Shown here one piece after another: positions 25,042 to 32,818 of a DNA stretch of 64,000 bases. Position 1 is the first letter of the stretch, and each line of letters starts with the position of its first letter. The stretch covers positions 744,001 to 808,000 of the forward strand of contig NZ_CP022315.1 in the NCBI RefSeq assembly GCF_002216775.1. Reading direction: 5' to 3'. Under the pieces are notes generated by a model. The model saw nothing but the letters and a program-made list of their open reading frames with translations. It did no database searches and was not told the DNA's origin. This stretch comes from Virgibacillus phasianinus (GTDB lineage: Bacteria > Bacillota > Bacilli > Bacillales > Amphibacillaceae). A program made the position numbers and the translations under genes.

Positions 25042-25825
25042 GTCCAACGCCCCTAGAAGTCAATTTTTTCTGAAATTGCTTTAAAACCGGTACAAGCACT
25101 TGTTCGTTTATTTTCCCATCCGTATTTAAAACGTCCCCGGCAAATAACAAATCATCGAACCTTGTATAAAATGTTTCGATTAATTGATTGTGTAGTTCAT
25201 AGACTGCCTTAAAACCATGCATGGAGATAAATCCTTCATCAAATAAACGCATCTCAAAGGATTGATACGTATCATTTTTTATCATGAGCACATCTATCCG
25301 TTGTTTCTGCAATGATTGAAAGTTTGTTGTAACATGCGTGACAAATTGTGCAAAGGATTCCTCATTGGCCATATACGTTTCCAATCGGGATCTTACAAAA
25401 CCTTGAATTTCTGTATCCTTGGATGATTCATTCACTGATTCAGATTCGCTAGTTTTTTTATTCATGGAAAATGACTTATGGCCACCCAATGCTTGAATAC
25501 CGTTTTGTTGGTTGTTCTGCTTATTTCTCTCTTTCGCCACTTGATTCTTTCTAAAACTCTGTTCAATTTCACCTGCAAACCGCTGAATAACAACATCATA
25601 GGTGGTACGAATTGCCACCATAACATATTCCATTTCCGCGTAAATACTAGTTTCAATGAAAGGCAAAATTCCGTCATACAATTGTTTTAACTGTTCGTCC
25701 GATAATTCCAGTGTCTCTATTCGTTTTTCGGAGTATGCTATTACTTTTTGGAGTCTTGTTTTAAATGCCTGGAAGGGTTTATCTGGAATTATTTTTGTCA
25801 ACAACGTATCTTTCATTTTTTTCAT
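25019..25825 (-). CDS. Unrecognised helical ICE protein
   Basis: 268 aa from the ATG at 25825, fixed by GGAGGTGA 5-6 nt upstream; an ATG-initiated frame further out reads through a hairpin and the neighbour's tail and is not believed. It is soluble and helix-rich, with a polar low-complexity middle (NKKTSESESVNESSKDTE) separating two helical halves. No known motif. It lies between the NDMEM-tailed coiled-coil gene and the primase gene, overlapping the latter, so a replication or establishment role with the primase is plausible but unproven. Confidence 0.7.
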   Translation of the reverse strand: MKKMKDTLLTKIIPDKPFQAFKTRLQKVIAYSEKRIETLELSDEQLKQLYDGILPFIETSIYAEMEYVMVAIRTTYDVVIQRFAGEIEQSFRKNQVAKERNKQNNQQNGIQALGGHKSFSMNKKTSESESVNESSKDTEIQGFVRSRLETYMANEESFAQFVTHVTTNFQSLQKQRIDVLMIKNDTYQSFEMRLFDEGFISMHGFKAVYELHNQLIETFYTRFDDLLFAGDVLNTDGKINEQVLVPVLKQFQKKLTSRGVGHEQAECL

Positions 25826-25844
25826 TTCTTTCACCTCCATAAAA

Positions 25845-25860
25845 GGACTTCCACCGGAAG
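25845..25860 (-). terminator. Small hairpin of the operon's recurring family
   Basis: CTTCC-ACC-GGAAG with TTTTATGG after it on the minus strand, right after the stop of the gene ending at 25863. It is nearly identical to the hairpin at 5156-5169. Confidence 0.45.
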
Positions 25861-25862
25861 CC

Positions 25863-26462
25863 CTACATTTCCATGTCGTTTTCTTGATTTTTATCTTTCT
25901 TGTTCCCAAGCTTCATTAACCTTTCCTGCTCCAAACCTTTCTCAATCTGATTTACTTTTTCTTTTTGCACAGGCGTTAAATCCATTTCTTTTATTTCATC
26001 CAAAACTTCTCTTTTTAACATATAGACTTTCTCGTATCCATGTTTTGCTTCAAAATCTTTCATTTCTTGCTCCCCTTTTTTGCTTTCATCAGGGGGTGTT
26101 TCCTTTTCACTTGGTTCTTTGTTCAATGACTTCAATACCTCTTGCTTATAAGCATCCTTATAATTGGTTTCTTCTTTTGTAAATTGTAACTTTTGCAGAA
26201 TACCCTGTTTATAAGCCTGCTTAAATTGTTCAGCTTGATTCATTTGATTATCCTGTTCTTTCTGTACTTCCTCTTCCAAATTTTTAAGCCTTTCCTTTGG
26301 ATACTTCGATTTCAGCACAGTATCTTGATATAGTGTTTCTAATTTCTCTCGTTTCCATTTGTATCCTTCATTATCTGGATACAATACTTCCTTTTCCTTT
26401 GCCGATAACAACGCCGTATACCTGTTTGCTAATTCCTTTTCAAAATCGTGTGTAACTGGCAT
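25863..26462 (-). CDS. Coiled-coil ICE protein with NDMEM tail
   Basis: 199 aa, almost wholly charged and helical. A loose internal repeat is visible (AYKQGILQKLQ at about 82 and AYKQEVLKSLN at about 103). Lys/Glu-rich linkers separate segments. No catalytic motif or membrane segment. The start ATG follows GGAGAGGATGGGG. The carboxyl end, DKNQENDMEM, carries the short acidic-Met tail found also on the ArdC-like protein, the primase and two unknowns. Function unknown; a structural or substrate-adaptor role is a guess. Confidence 0.7.
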   Translation of the reverse strand: MPVTHDFEKELANRYTALLSAKEKEVLYPDNEGYKWKREKLETLYQDTVLKSKYPKERLKNLEEEVQKEQDNQMNQAEQFKQAYKQGILQKLQFTKEETNYKDAYKQEVLKSLNKEPSEKETPPDESKKGEQEMKDFEAKHGYEKVYMLKREVLDEIKEMDLTPVQKEKVNQIEKGLEQERLMKLGNKKDKNQENDMEM

Positions 26463-26512
26463 TTTTCCCCATCCTCTCCAGATTAAATGGCCCCCAACAA
26501 ATGGAAGTCCCC

Positions 26513-26710
26513 CTACTCATTCAATCGTTTAAAATGTTGAATCGTGACAGAATCGTCTAAATTAAATTCATCACAAATTGCTTTTTCAATACCACGAATA
26601 TCGTCAATTGATTGTATAGGCTGTTCTAGTGTAATATCCACGTTTCCGCCACCATCTTCATAAAGATAACTGATAAAATACGTACAGTTTCCATTTGCGC
26701 CTTCTCGCAT
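26513..26710 (-). CDS. Small soluble protein, early transfer operon
   Basis: 65 aa. GNCTYFISYLYEDGGGNVDITLEQPIQSIDDIRGIEKAICDEF suggests a compact alpha/beta fold. AAAGGGAGGGTG precedes the ATG. No family name can be given with confidence. It lies just downstream of the VirB2-like gene and may be a regulator or chaperone-like factor. Confidence 0.65.
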   Translation of the reverse strand: MREGANGNCTYFISYLYEDGGGNVDITLEQPIQSIDDIRGIEKAICDEFNLDDSVTIQHFKRLNE

Positions 26711-26755
26711 ACTTCACCCTCCCTTTTAAAAATGAAAATAGCTTCAAAATGCTGC

Positions 26756-26989
26756 TTAAAATCCAACAACGCGTCCGCCTAACCAACTTACAAGGCTAGC
26801 TGCCAAGTAGACAATGGCAAAACCAATCCCTACATTAACCATCCATCCGACATGCATTTCTTTCTTTTGCGGATCTTTAGCAAACGTCCACATAAGACCA
26901 ATTACAACTAGTACAAGTCCAGCTAATACAGGTGCAATTGGTTTAATGCCATCCGTGATATTGGTTATGGTTTCAATTGCATCTTGCAT
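26756..26989 (-). CDS. VirB2/TrbC-like two-TM protein
   Basis: 77 aa with two membrane segments (about 18-36, IAPVLAGLVLVVIGLMWTF, and 50-70) joined by a short charged loop (AKDPQKKEM). This is the size and shape of TrbC/VirB2-type pilin-like proteins found at the head of Gram-positive conjugation operons. The site GGGAGAGTG precedes the ATG. It likely forms part of the channel in the membrane; an external pilus is not expected in this group. Confidence 0.75.
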   Translation of the reverse strand: MQDAIETITNITDGIKPIAPVLAGLVLVVIGLMWTFAKDPQKKEMHVGWMVNVGIGFAIVYLAASLVSWLGGRVVGF

Positions 26990-26994
26990 TTATT

Positions 26995-27288
26995 TCACTC
27001 TCCCTTCTTATTCGCTACTTCTGTAACCTGTTTTCGATATTGCACATTAAATTCCAAGATGATTTCCTGATGCTTTTCATGTAGCCATTCAAAATACGAA
27101 TTGCCATCGGATTCAATAATTCCTTTTGCCAACGATTCAAACTCCTTAAATCCTTCCGGCTTCGATGGCTTCCGATTTTTCTTTGTTGATGGTTTCTTGC
27201 TTGTATCAGGTGTATTTGTTTTTTTGGATTCTTCTTTTGTATCCTTTTCAGTCATTTTTCCAAAAGGAGTTCCATTTGGTGTAGACAT
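26995..27288 (-). CDS. First gene of the transfer operon, small basic protein
   Basis: 97 aa from the ATG at 27288, which is better spaced from AAAGGAGGTGA than the one at 27294. A disordered Lys/Thr/Pro/Ser-rich half (KKTNTPDTSKKPSTKKNRK) is followed by a helical C-terminus (EFESLAKGIIESDGNSYFEWLHEKHQEII). No known motif. As the promoter-proximal gene after a structured leader it is a candidate for a regulator or antitermination factor, by analogy with pLS20-type conjugation operons; that is inference from position only. Confidence 0.65.
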   Translation of the reverse strand: MSTPNGTPFGKMTEKDTKEESKKTNTPDTSKKPSTKKNRKPSKPEGFKEFESLAKGIIESDGNSYFEWLHEKHQEIILEFNVQYRKQVTEVANKKGE

Positions 27289-27310
27289 CGACATTCACCT
27301 CCTTTTCTTG

Positions 27311-27461
27311 CAAAATAAAACTCTTTTCCGTAAAAGAAACGAGTTTATCGGAAGTCCTAAACTTCCTGATACTAATAATTTAACACCGTTTTTATGCCAT
27401 TTTGTCCCTACTTTTGTTTACTTTTTATCCCTGTTTTTGTTTGCTTTTGCCCCTTTGTAAC
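27311..27461 (-). promoter_or_regulatory. Transfer-operon leader: hairpins and 22-23-bp direct repeats
   Basis: Upstream of the first transfer gene lie a perfect hairpin GGAAGT-cctaa-ACTTCC (27350-27366) and a repeat array in which CCCT (plus strand) recurs at 27406, 27429 and 27451 within T-rich units (TTTTGTCCCTACTTTTGTTT, TTTTTATCCCTGTTTTTGTT, TTTTGCCCCTTTG). The 22-23-bp step is about two helical turns, as in regulator-binding arrays. No promoter hexamers can be assigned with confidence. Confidence 0.45.
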
Positions 27462-27515
27462 TTTAAATAAAGTTTTGATCAAAAAAACGCTTTGCAAATC
27501 CGTATTTATGACAAA

Positions 27516-27554
27516 TAAAAAGAATCCATTTTGAAAAAATCAAATTGGATTCTT
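27516..27554 (-). terminator. Terminator of the merRA unit
   Basis: AAGAATCCA (27520-27528) pairs with TGGATTCTT (27546-27554), extended by an inner ATTTGA/TCAAAT-type pairing. On the minus strand it runs into TTTTTATTTG. It separates the metal cargo from the transfer operon. Confidence 0.7.
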
Positions 27555-27591
27555 CTTGAAATATTTCTAAAGAATCTATTAAATCAGAACT

Positions 27592-29238
27592 TCACCCTGC
27601 ACAACAAGATAATTTTGAAACATCTTTATCAAATGTAAGAGCAGCTAACCTTAGCCCTTCAGCCATTGTTAAATATGGTGCAAGACTATCTTTTAAATCG
27701 TCCACTGTTAAGCCATGCTTTACTACTAGCGAAGCTGTATAAATTACATCTCCTGCATTTTCAGATACAATATGAACCCCAAGAACTTTTAATGTTTTAG
27801 CATCAGCAACAATCTTAAATGCACCAATCGTTTCATGATTTACTAGTGCTCTTGGAACGGCGTCTAAAGATAATACCGATGTTTTTACTTCATAGCCTTT
27901 TTCATTTGCTTGTTCTTCAGTTAACCCAACTGTTGCAATCGATGGATTTATAAACGTGACAGCAGGTATAACGGATAAATTTAATTTTTTATTTAACCCA
28001 CCTATCGCATTATCGGCAACAATTCCACCTTCATACGCTGCTACATAGACAAATTGAGGTCCTAATGTTACATCTCCTGCTGCATAAATCTTCCCATTAT
28101 TTGTACTAGCATATTCATTTATCAGGACTTCGTTTCGTTTTCCGACTTCAACCCCCGCTGCACTTAAATTTAAAGAATCCGTATTTGGTTTTCTTCCTGT
28201 TGCAACAAGTAAATGCTCTGATTCCACGACTTTTTTCTTACCATCTACAGTTATATAAACCTTTTTTGCCTCTCCAACTTGTTCAACACGCTCATAAGTT
28301 GCCTCTTTAATAAGGTTTATACCCTTTTGGATAATGGTACTTTCTACGGATTCTGAAATTTCCGAGTCATACTCTTTTAAAAGGCGATCACTTCTTTGTA
28401 TAAGCGTGACTTCTGAACCTAAATTATGAAATAGTTGTCCAAGTTCCAATCCGATATAGCCTGTACCAATAACAGTTAATCGTTTAGGCACCTTTTTTAA
28501 TTCAAGTAGTGTTGTACTTGTTAGATAATCCACTTTTTCAAGTCCGGAAATCTTTGGGATCGATGGCGAAGCACCTGTTGCAATTAAAAAGCGTTTTGCA
28601 GAAAGTTTCTCCCCATTTACTCCAACTGTATTTTCATCAACAAACCTAGCTTCACCCTCTATTAAATCAATGCCATATTCATCAATTAAATCTATATATT
28701 TTTGATTTCGAAGTTCGCTAACTAATTCATCCTTTTGATTCACCAAAGAAGCTAAATCGACTTCCCCATTAGATGTTTGTAAACCTGTGAATTGATTTGT
28801 TTTTGCTAAATGATTGATTTCCCCTGCTCTTAGAAGTGTTTTTGATGGAATGCAGCCAATATTTACACAAGTTCCTCCAACTATTTCACGTTCAATCATT
28901 CCCACTTTTGCACCATAACCAATTGATTTAATAGCAGCAGAAAAAGCTGCCCCTCCTGAACCGATTATGAGTAAATCATAATAATCTTTGTTGTCTAACT
29001 CGAACTTTTTCAAGTCCTGTAATGAAATTTTTTCTATTTCTTCTGGTTGATAATTTGCTTGCTTAATTGCCTGTCTTACATTTTCAGCATTAACATCATC
29101 TGGTAATTCCAATACCGATTCACCACGTTGAAAACTGGTTTCGATATTTTTTGCACCTATGTTTGTTAATGCAACATCGATATGTTGTTCACATCCTGTA
29201 CAGATCATTCCATTGATTTTAACACAATATTTTTTCAC
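27592..29238 (-). CDS. merA: Mercuric reductase MerA
   Basis: 548 aa from a GTG at 29238 with GGAGG 8 nt upstream; a TTG at 29280 gives a longer but poorly supported start. An N-terminal heavy-metal domain carries [10 protein letters not shown] (about 8-17). The FAD motif is [13 protein letters not shown], followed by the redox-active [16 protein letters not shown], the NAD(P) motif [13 protein letters not shown], and a C-terminal LSCCAG whose paired cysteines deliver Hg(II) to the active site. It reduces Hg(II) to volatile Hg(0) in the cytosol. It follows merR directly. No merT, merP or merB gene is visible nearby. Confidence 0.96.
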   Translation of the reverse strand: MKKYCVKINGMICTGCEQHIDVALTNIGAKNIETSFQRGESVLELPDDVNAENVRQAIKQANYQPEEIEKISLQDLKKFELDNKDYYDLLIIGSGGAAFSAAIKSIGYGAKVGMIEREIVGGTCVNIGCIPSKTLLRAGEINHLAKTNQFTGLQTSNGEVDLASLVNQKDELVSELRNQKYIDLIDEYGIDLIEGEARFVDENTVGVNGEKLSAKRFLIATGASPSIPKISGLEKVDYLTSTTLLELKKVPKRLTVIGTGYIGLELGQLFHNLGSEVTLIQRSDRLLKEYDSEISESVESTIIQKGINLIKEATYERVEQVGEAKKVYITVDGKKKVVESEHLLVATGRKPNTDSLNLSAAGVEVGKRNEVLINEYASTNNGKIYAAGDVTLGPQFVYVAAYEGGIVADNAIGGLNKKLNLSVIPAVTFINPSIATVGLTEEQANEKGYEVKTSVLSLDAVPRALVNHETIGAFKIVADAKTLKVLGVHIVSENAGDVIYTASLVVKHGLTVDDLKDSLAPYLTMAEGLRLAALTFDKDVSKLSCCAG

Positions 29239-29272
29239 TATTTTTTCCTCCTCTATAAAATTTACAGTATCT

Positions 29273-29671
29273 TCAATCAAATATTAACGATTCAATAATA
29301 GGACATTGATTTATTGCTTTTTGCTCTGGACATCGACTTTTTAAATCCCCTAACATTGACTCAATACGCTTTAAGTCAGCTATTTGTTCTTGAATATCTA
29401 TTTCTTTTTTTGATACAAATTCAAATATATTTTTGCAACGAACTTCATCATTATCAACAACACCAAGTAATTTATAGATTTCACTCAATGAAAAGCCTAG
29501 GTCTTGCAGCCTTTTGATAAATTTTACACGCTTAACATCATCATTCGAATATATCCTATAACCTGCATTGGTTCGGGAAGGTTCTTTTAATAATGCTTTT
29601 TGTTCGTAATATCTAATCGTCTCTTTATTTACACCACATTTTTCTGCAAATACACTAATTCGGTAACTCAA
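29273..29671 (-). CDS. merR: Mercury-responsive MerR regulator
   Basis: 132 aa from a TTG at 29671 behind GGGGTG; alignment with the usual MerR N-terminus ([21 protein letters not shown]) supports this start rather than an ATG at 29692. A helix-turn-helix is followed by a dimer helix and three cysteines at the expected places ([21 protein letters not shown]), which form the Hg(II) site. It represses and, with mercury, activates the adjacent promoter. The stop lies 34 nt before the merA start, so merR and merA are cotranscribed. Confidence 0.93.
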   Translation of the reverse strand: MSYRISVFAEKCGVNKETIRYYEQKALLKEPSRTNAGYRIYSNDDVKRVKFIKRLQDLGFSLSEIYKLLGVVDNDEVRCKNIFEFVSKKEIDIQEQIADLKRIESMLGDLKSRCPEQKAINQCPIIESLIFD

Positions 29672-29690
29672 ATTATTCACCCCTATAAAC

Positions 29691-29722
29691 ATAATAAACC
29701 GTGTACCTTAGTACACGGTCAA
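29691..29722 (-). promoter_or_regulatory. mer promoter/operator
   Basis: On the minus strand, -35 TTGACC (29722-29717) and -10 TATTAT (29696-29691) are separated by 20 bp instead of 17. The spacer region holds the palindrome ACCGTGTAC-ctta-GTACACGGT (29698-29719). The overlong spacer with a dyad is the hallmark of MerR-controlled promoters, and it directs merR-merA. Confidence 0.85.
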
Positions 29723-29856
29723 GTATAATATTAAATTCTTCTACTTCAATTATTCTGCCAGTTAGCTTAAGCTCTTCGCTATAATCAAACCTGTATTCAG
29801 GAATATGGCCCTTTTCTAGAATAAGGTATGTATTAAGGTGAGCAGATTATTTCCTG

Positions 29857-30183
29857 TCATTGCCGTGGTGCAAATAACATCACCGAAACACCAACTAAGC
29901 AGATACTTGCACCTATTAAATCATAGAAATCGGGTGTTTTTTTATCAATTCCCCAACCCCATAGCACAGAAAGAACGATAAAGACTCCACCATAGGCGGC
30001 GTAAACCCTACCAAAAGATGGGAATGACTGAAATGTAGCTATAACACCATATAAAACTAACGCAATTCCTCCGAATAGCCCTAAAATAGCAGATTTATCT
30101 TCTCGCAACCATTGCCAAATGAGATAGCCTCCACCGATTTCAGCTAAGCCGGCTAATAGGAAAAGAAATATTGTTTTAAACAT
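29857..30183 (-). CDS. YnfA family (UPF0060) small membrane protein
   Basis: 108 aa with four membrane segments, the standard size and pattern of YnfA ([16 protein letters not shown] near the N-terminus, [22 protein letters not shown] in the third segment). The ATG at 30183 follows AAGGAAGTGAT at good spacing. YnfA proteins resemble small-multidrug-resistance transporters and some are linked to drug efflux; the substrate here is unknown. It lies alone inside the metal-resistance cargo, between the mer and ars blocks. Confidence 0.9.
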   Translation of the reverse strand: MFKTIFLFLLAGLAEIGGGYLIWQWLREDKSAILGLFGGIALVLYGVIATFQSFPSFGRVYAAYGGVFIVLSVLWGWGIDKKTPDFYDLIGASICLVGVSVMLFAPRQ

Positions 30184-30352
30184 TTCCAAATCACTTCCTT
30201 GAAAATTTCAATAGGCACTATTTAACTTTCAGCAAAATGTATGGCCCTTATATGCATACGGAGGCAAAACTTATTCATTCTTGCGCCCGTTGAATAACTA
30301 TAATAACGCGATGATTTCAGGTCAAGCATTTCCTCCGTACAATTTATTTATT

Positions 30353-30493
30353 TCAAGTATCAAAATATCCTTCAAATGATAATAGATCATCCTTCAAATA
30401 AATTCCCCAATACCCCCAGTCGTGACCACCACTCGAAAAAGCATTAAATTTAAAAGGGTAATTGATACATAGCCCATCCACTGTAGAACACAT
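30353..30493 (-). other. Short open frame, probable gene remnant
   Basis: 46 codons from an ATG at 30493, containing CINYPFKFNAFSSGGHDWGY and ending SFEGYFDT. The composition is protein-like, but no ribosome site precedes the ATG and the frame extends a little upstream without a good start. I read it as the C-terminal remnant of a lost gene. It is the only thing I can see in the 360-bp gap between the YnfA-like and flavoprotein genes; the rest holds nothing recognisable. Confidence 0.3.
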
Positions 30494-30543
30494 AGTAAGT
30501 GATATAAAAAACAGAAAGGAAATCAATCCCCTCTATTTAACTA

Positions 30544-31845
30544 TTAACAACCACAGTTGCTACCTCCGCAACTACTTTCTCCAGCATTCACGCCAATTAT
30601 TTGTAATTGATTTGGATTAACTTGGCATACTCCTGTTTCAGGTAACCTCAACTTAACTTTTGTAGCTTCTTCGATGTCTCCAGAAAGATAAGCAACAATA
30701 GAACGAACTTGTTCATAACCAGTTACCATTAAAAACGTTGGTGCACGACCATAACTTTTTACACCTGTCATATAAAAAGCTGGATCTGGTTGACGCAATT
30801 CTTTTTCCCCATGTGGACGAACAGTGCCGCAACTATGAAGATTAGGGTCGATAAGTGGAGCAAGTTCTGTTGTGCTTTCAACTATAGGGTCTACATCCAA
30901 CCTTAATTCTTTTAAGAATGAGAAATTAGGCCTGGAGCCTGTATTTACAATGATTTCATCTACGTTATTTATAGATACCCCATCACTGCTATGAATTACA
31001 AAAGATCCATCTTGTTCTGTTATTTCTTCAACATAAAAATTTGAATGCACTTTTACTTTACCATTATCAATGATCTCATGGGCTTTTGAACCAAGTTCTC
31101 CTCTGGCTGCTAACTCATCATTTTCTTCTCCTCCAAAAGCCTCTTTTATTTGTTGTTTACGAACGATCCAAGAGATTTTTGTGTTCGGAAATTCCGCTTT
31201 TAATTCAGTCAAATCTATTAACGTATTTAATGCAGAATGTCCACTTCCAATAACAGCAACATGCTTATCTTTAAAATTTTCTGTTTCTGTAGCGATATCT
31301 GGAATATGTGTATATAGATTCTTCTGTAACCCTTCATTTCTCCAGATACCATCCGCAAATGGAGGGTTTGGATTGTTCCAAGTACCGCTGGCATCTATAA
31401 TTACTTTCGCTTCTATCTTTTCAATTGCACCATTTACTTTTACATATAGAACAAATGGTGTTTGATCACGTGAATCAGATTTCATTTTATCGATATTTTT
31501 CTTTGTTATATCGATAACCTCGGCATTATATTTTATATTTTCTTTGATTTGGGGAAGGTTTGATAAAGGTTCGAGATATTCGTTGACTAGTTCTTTACCA
31601 GTAGGTAATTTATCAGCTGCCGGTTGTTCCCATTGAGTTTTCTCTAATAATTCTTTAGCAGCCTGATCAATGTTAAATTCCCAGGGAGAAAAAAGTTGAA
31701 CGTGCCCCCATTCAAGAATGTTACTGCCAGCTTTTGCTCCTTTCTCCACTATAAGGAAGCTTTGGTTATATCCGTTTAAATGTGCAGCTGCTGCAAGTCC
31801 TACTGGACCTGCTCCAACAATAACAATAGGTAAATTTGATAACAT
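30544..31845 (-). CDS. FAD/NAD(P)-dependent oxidoreductase (ArsO-like) with Cys-rich tail
   Basis: 433 aa from the ATG at 31845, fixed by GAGGAGG 6 nt upstream. A FAD-binding motif (IVIVGAGPVGLAAAAHL) opens the protein, and a second nucleotide motif (VAVIGSGHSALNTLIDL) is central, as in flavin monooxygenase-like proteins. The last residues, ESSCGGSNCGC, hold three cysteines suited to binding thiophilic metal or metalloid ions. Similar flavoproteins (ArsO-like) occur in arsenic operons with poorly known roles. It is cotranscribed with the ArsR gene just upstream. The reaction is not known; oxidation or reduction of an arsenical is a guess. Confidence 0.75.
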   Translation of the reverse strand: MLSNLPIVIVGAGPVGLAAAAHLNGYNQSFLIVEKGAKAGSNILEWGHVQLFSPWEFNIDQAAKELLEKTQWEQPAADKLPTGKELVNEYLEPLSNLPQIKENIKYNAEVIDITKKNIDKMKSDSRDQTPFVLYVKVNGAIEKIEAKVIIDASGTWNNPNPPFADGIWRNEGLQKNLYTHIPDIATETENFKDKHVAVIGSGHSALNTLIDLTELKAEFPNTKISWIVRKQQIKEAFGGEENDELAARGELGSKAHEIIDNGKVKVHSNFYVEEITEQDGSFVIHSSDGVSINNVDEIIVNTGSRPNFSFLKELRLDVDPIVESTTELAPLIDPNLHSCGTVRPHGEKELRQPDPAFYMTGVKSYGRAPTFLMVTGYEQVRSIVAYLSGDIEEATKVKLRLPETGVCQVNPNQLQIIGVNAGESSCGGSNCGC

Positions 31846-31865
31846 ATAAATCCTCCTCTTAAAAT

Positions 31866-32219
31866 TTAATTGGAACAAGAACAAGTTTGTTCTATTGTTT
31901 TGTCATTAGATTTACGAAATAAGCAACAAAGTTCCTCTGAAAGAACATTATTTACTTCTTTATGATTTAAGGAGTAGTAACTCCAAGTTCCCTTCTTTTC
32001 TTTCATTATCAGATTGGCCTTAAGCAAAATTTTTATATGGTAGGAAAGTTTTGATTGAGCCAATTCCATCTCATCCACTAAGTCACAAACGCAAATAGAA
32101 TCATTTGGAGAATTAGCTAATAAATTAAGTAGTTGCAGTCTTTTTTCGTCTGCTAAAGCCTTAAACGTTTTTTCATAGTGTTTAAAAGTACTTTGTAAAT
32201 CGACTTTTACTGGAATCAT
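31866..32219 (-). CDS. ArsR-family repressor 1
   Basis: 117 aa from the ATG at 32219 behind GGAGGGATAAAC. A winged-helix domain (KTFKALADEKRLQLLNLLANS) has the metalloid motif SICVCDLVDEM, with the CxC pair of ArsR proteins at the start of the recognition helix. Extra cysteines lie in the C-terminus (EELCCLF, TCSCSN). It heads a two-gene unit with the Cys-tailed flavoprotein. Three ATCAAA-type dyads upstream are its likely operators and differ from those in front of the other ars genes. Confidence 0.9.
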   Translation of the reverse strand: MIPVKVDLQSTFKHYEKTFKALADEKRLQLLNLLANSPNDSICVCDLVDEMELAQSKLSYHIKILLKANLIMKEKKGTWSYYSLNHKEVNNVLSEELCCLFRKSNDKTIEQTCSCSN

Positions 32220-32239
32220 GTTTATCCCTCCAATCATAA

Positions 32240-32313
32240 ATCAAATCATTTTGATGTATTAATCATAAATCAAAATAATTTGATTTTCAAGTACTTAATC
32301 AATTTTTTTTGAT
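32240..32313 (-). promoter_or_regulatory. Operators of the first ArsR unit
   Basis: Three dyads lie upstream of the ArsR-1 gene: ATCAAA-tcat-TTTGAT (32240-32255), AAATCAAA-ataa-TTTGATTT (32267-32286, perfect) and ATCAA-n6-TTGAT (32298-32313). They are very A+T-rich and spaced about 27-30 bp, which fits autoregulation by the ArsR encoded just downstream. Confidence 0.6.
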
Positions 32314-32387
32314 TTATATTTTTCGCATACTGAACATGGGAGAAATGTAAGTGAAATAGCCTTGGTGAAGAATTTATTGAGGCAAAT

Positions 32388-32413
32388 AAAAAGGCCTCCG
32401 AAGAGACCTTTTT
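32388..32413 (-). terminator. Bidirectional terminator after the HesB-like gene
   Basis: AAAAAGGCCTC-cgaa-GAGACCTTTTT forms an 11-bp stem with one mismatch, with runs of A and T on the two sides, so it can work on either strand. It ends the ars unit that comes from the right. Confidence 0.75.
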
Positions 32414-32414
32414 A

Positions 32415-32684
32415 TTAACAGCAATTATCTAATCCTAACAACACAAACTTCTCTCCATCTTTATCTAGTGTTACCGCATCAATGGAGCTTTTCACTTGTT
32501 CATCGATGGCGACGCGAATACCGTTTATTTCCTTAATTAAATCCGTCTCCTCTGGATGATCAAGGGATAAACCTATCTGCGGACCACAGCAACCTGCGCC
32601 TGCGGAATGTATACGAATTCCTTCCACCCCACGTTTGCCCATAATTGTCGTTAACGTTTGTTTTGCTTCTTCGGTAATTTTCAT
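32415..32684 (-). CDS. HesB/IscA-fold protein of the ars cluster
   Basis: 89 aa, beginning MKITEEAKQTLTTIMGKRGVEGIRI, a HesB/IscA-like N-terminus. Cysteines occur as paired residues in AGAGCCGPQIGLSL and at the very end (DNCC), not in the classical IscA C-x-C positions. Such proteins are often found in arsenic operons with no defined role. It may bind As(III) or carry an Fe-S cluster. A good site (GAGAGGGGAAAAG) lies before the ATG. It follows arsA with a 134-bp gap that holds no clear gene. Confidence 0.75.
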   Translation of the reverse strand: MKITEEAKQTLTTIMGKRGVEGIRIHSAGAGCCGPQIGLSLDHPEETDLIKEINGIRVAIDEQVKSSIDAVTLDKDGEKFVLLGLDNCC

Positions 32685-32818
32685 AACTTTTCCCCTCTCT
32701 CGTAATGATAAAAATTATATGAAATGGACTTACAAATTGACCCCAATCTAAGGTTGCTTCTCCTTCTATGGATCGTTCAGGGTCCATAGCTGCCATACAT
32801 CCTCCAAAACATACATGA

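Noticed and set aside
32560-32796. A 78-codon frame (starting MAAMDPERSIEGEATLDWG) between arsA and the HesB-like gene
   Set aside because: It overlaps the HesB-like gene by 124 nt in another frame and the second half is clearly a shadow of that gene; the first 40 codons alone are not a convincing gene.
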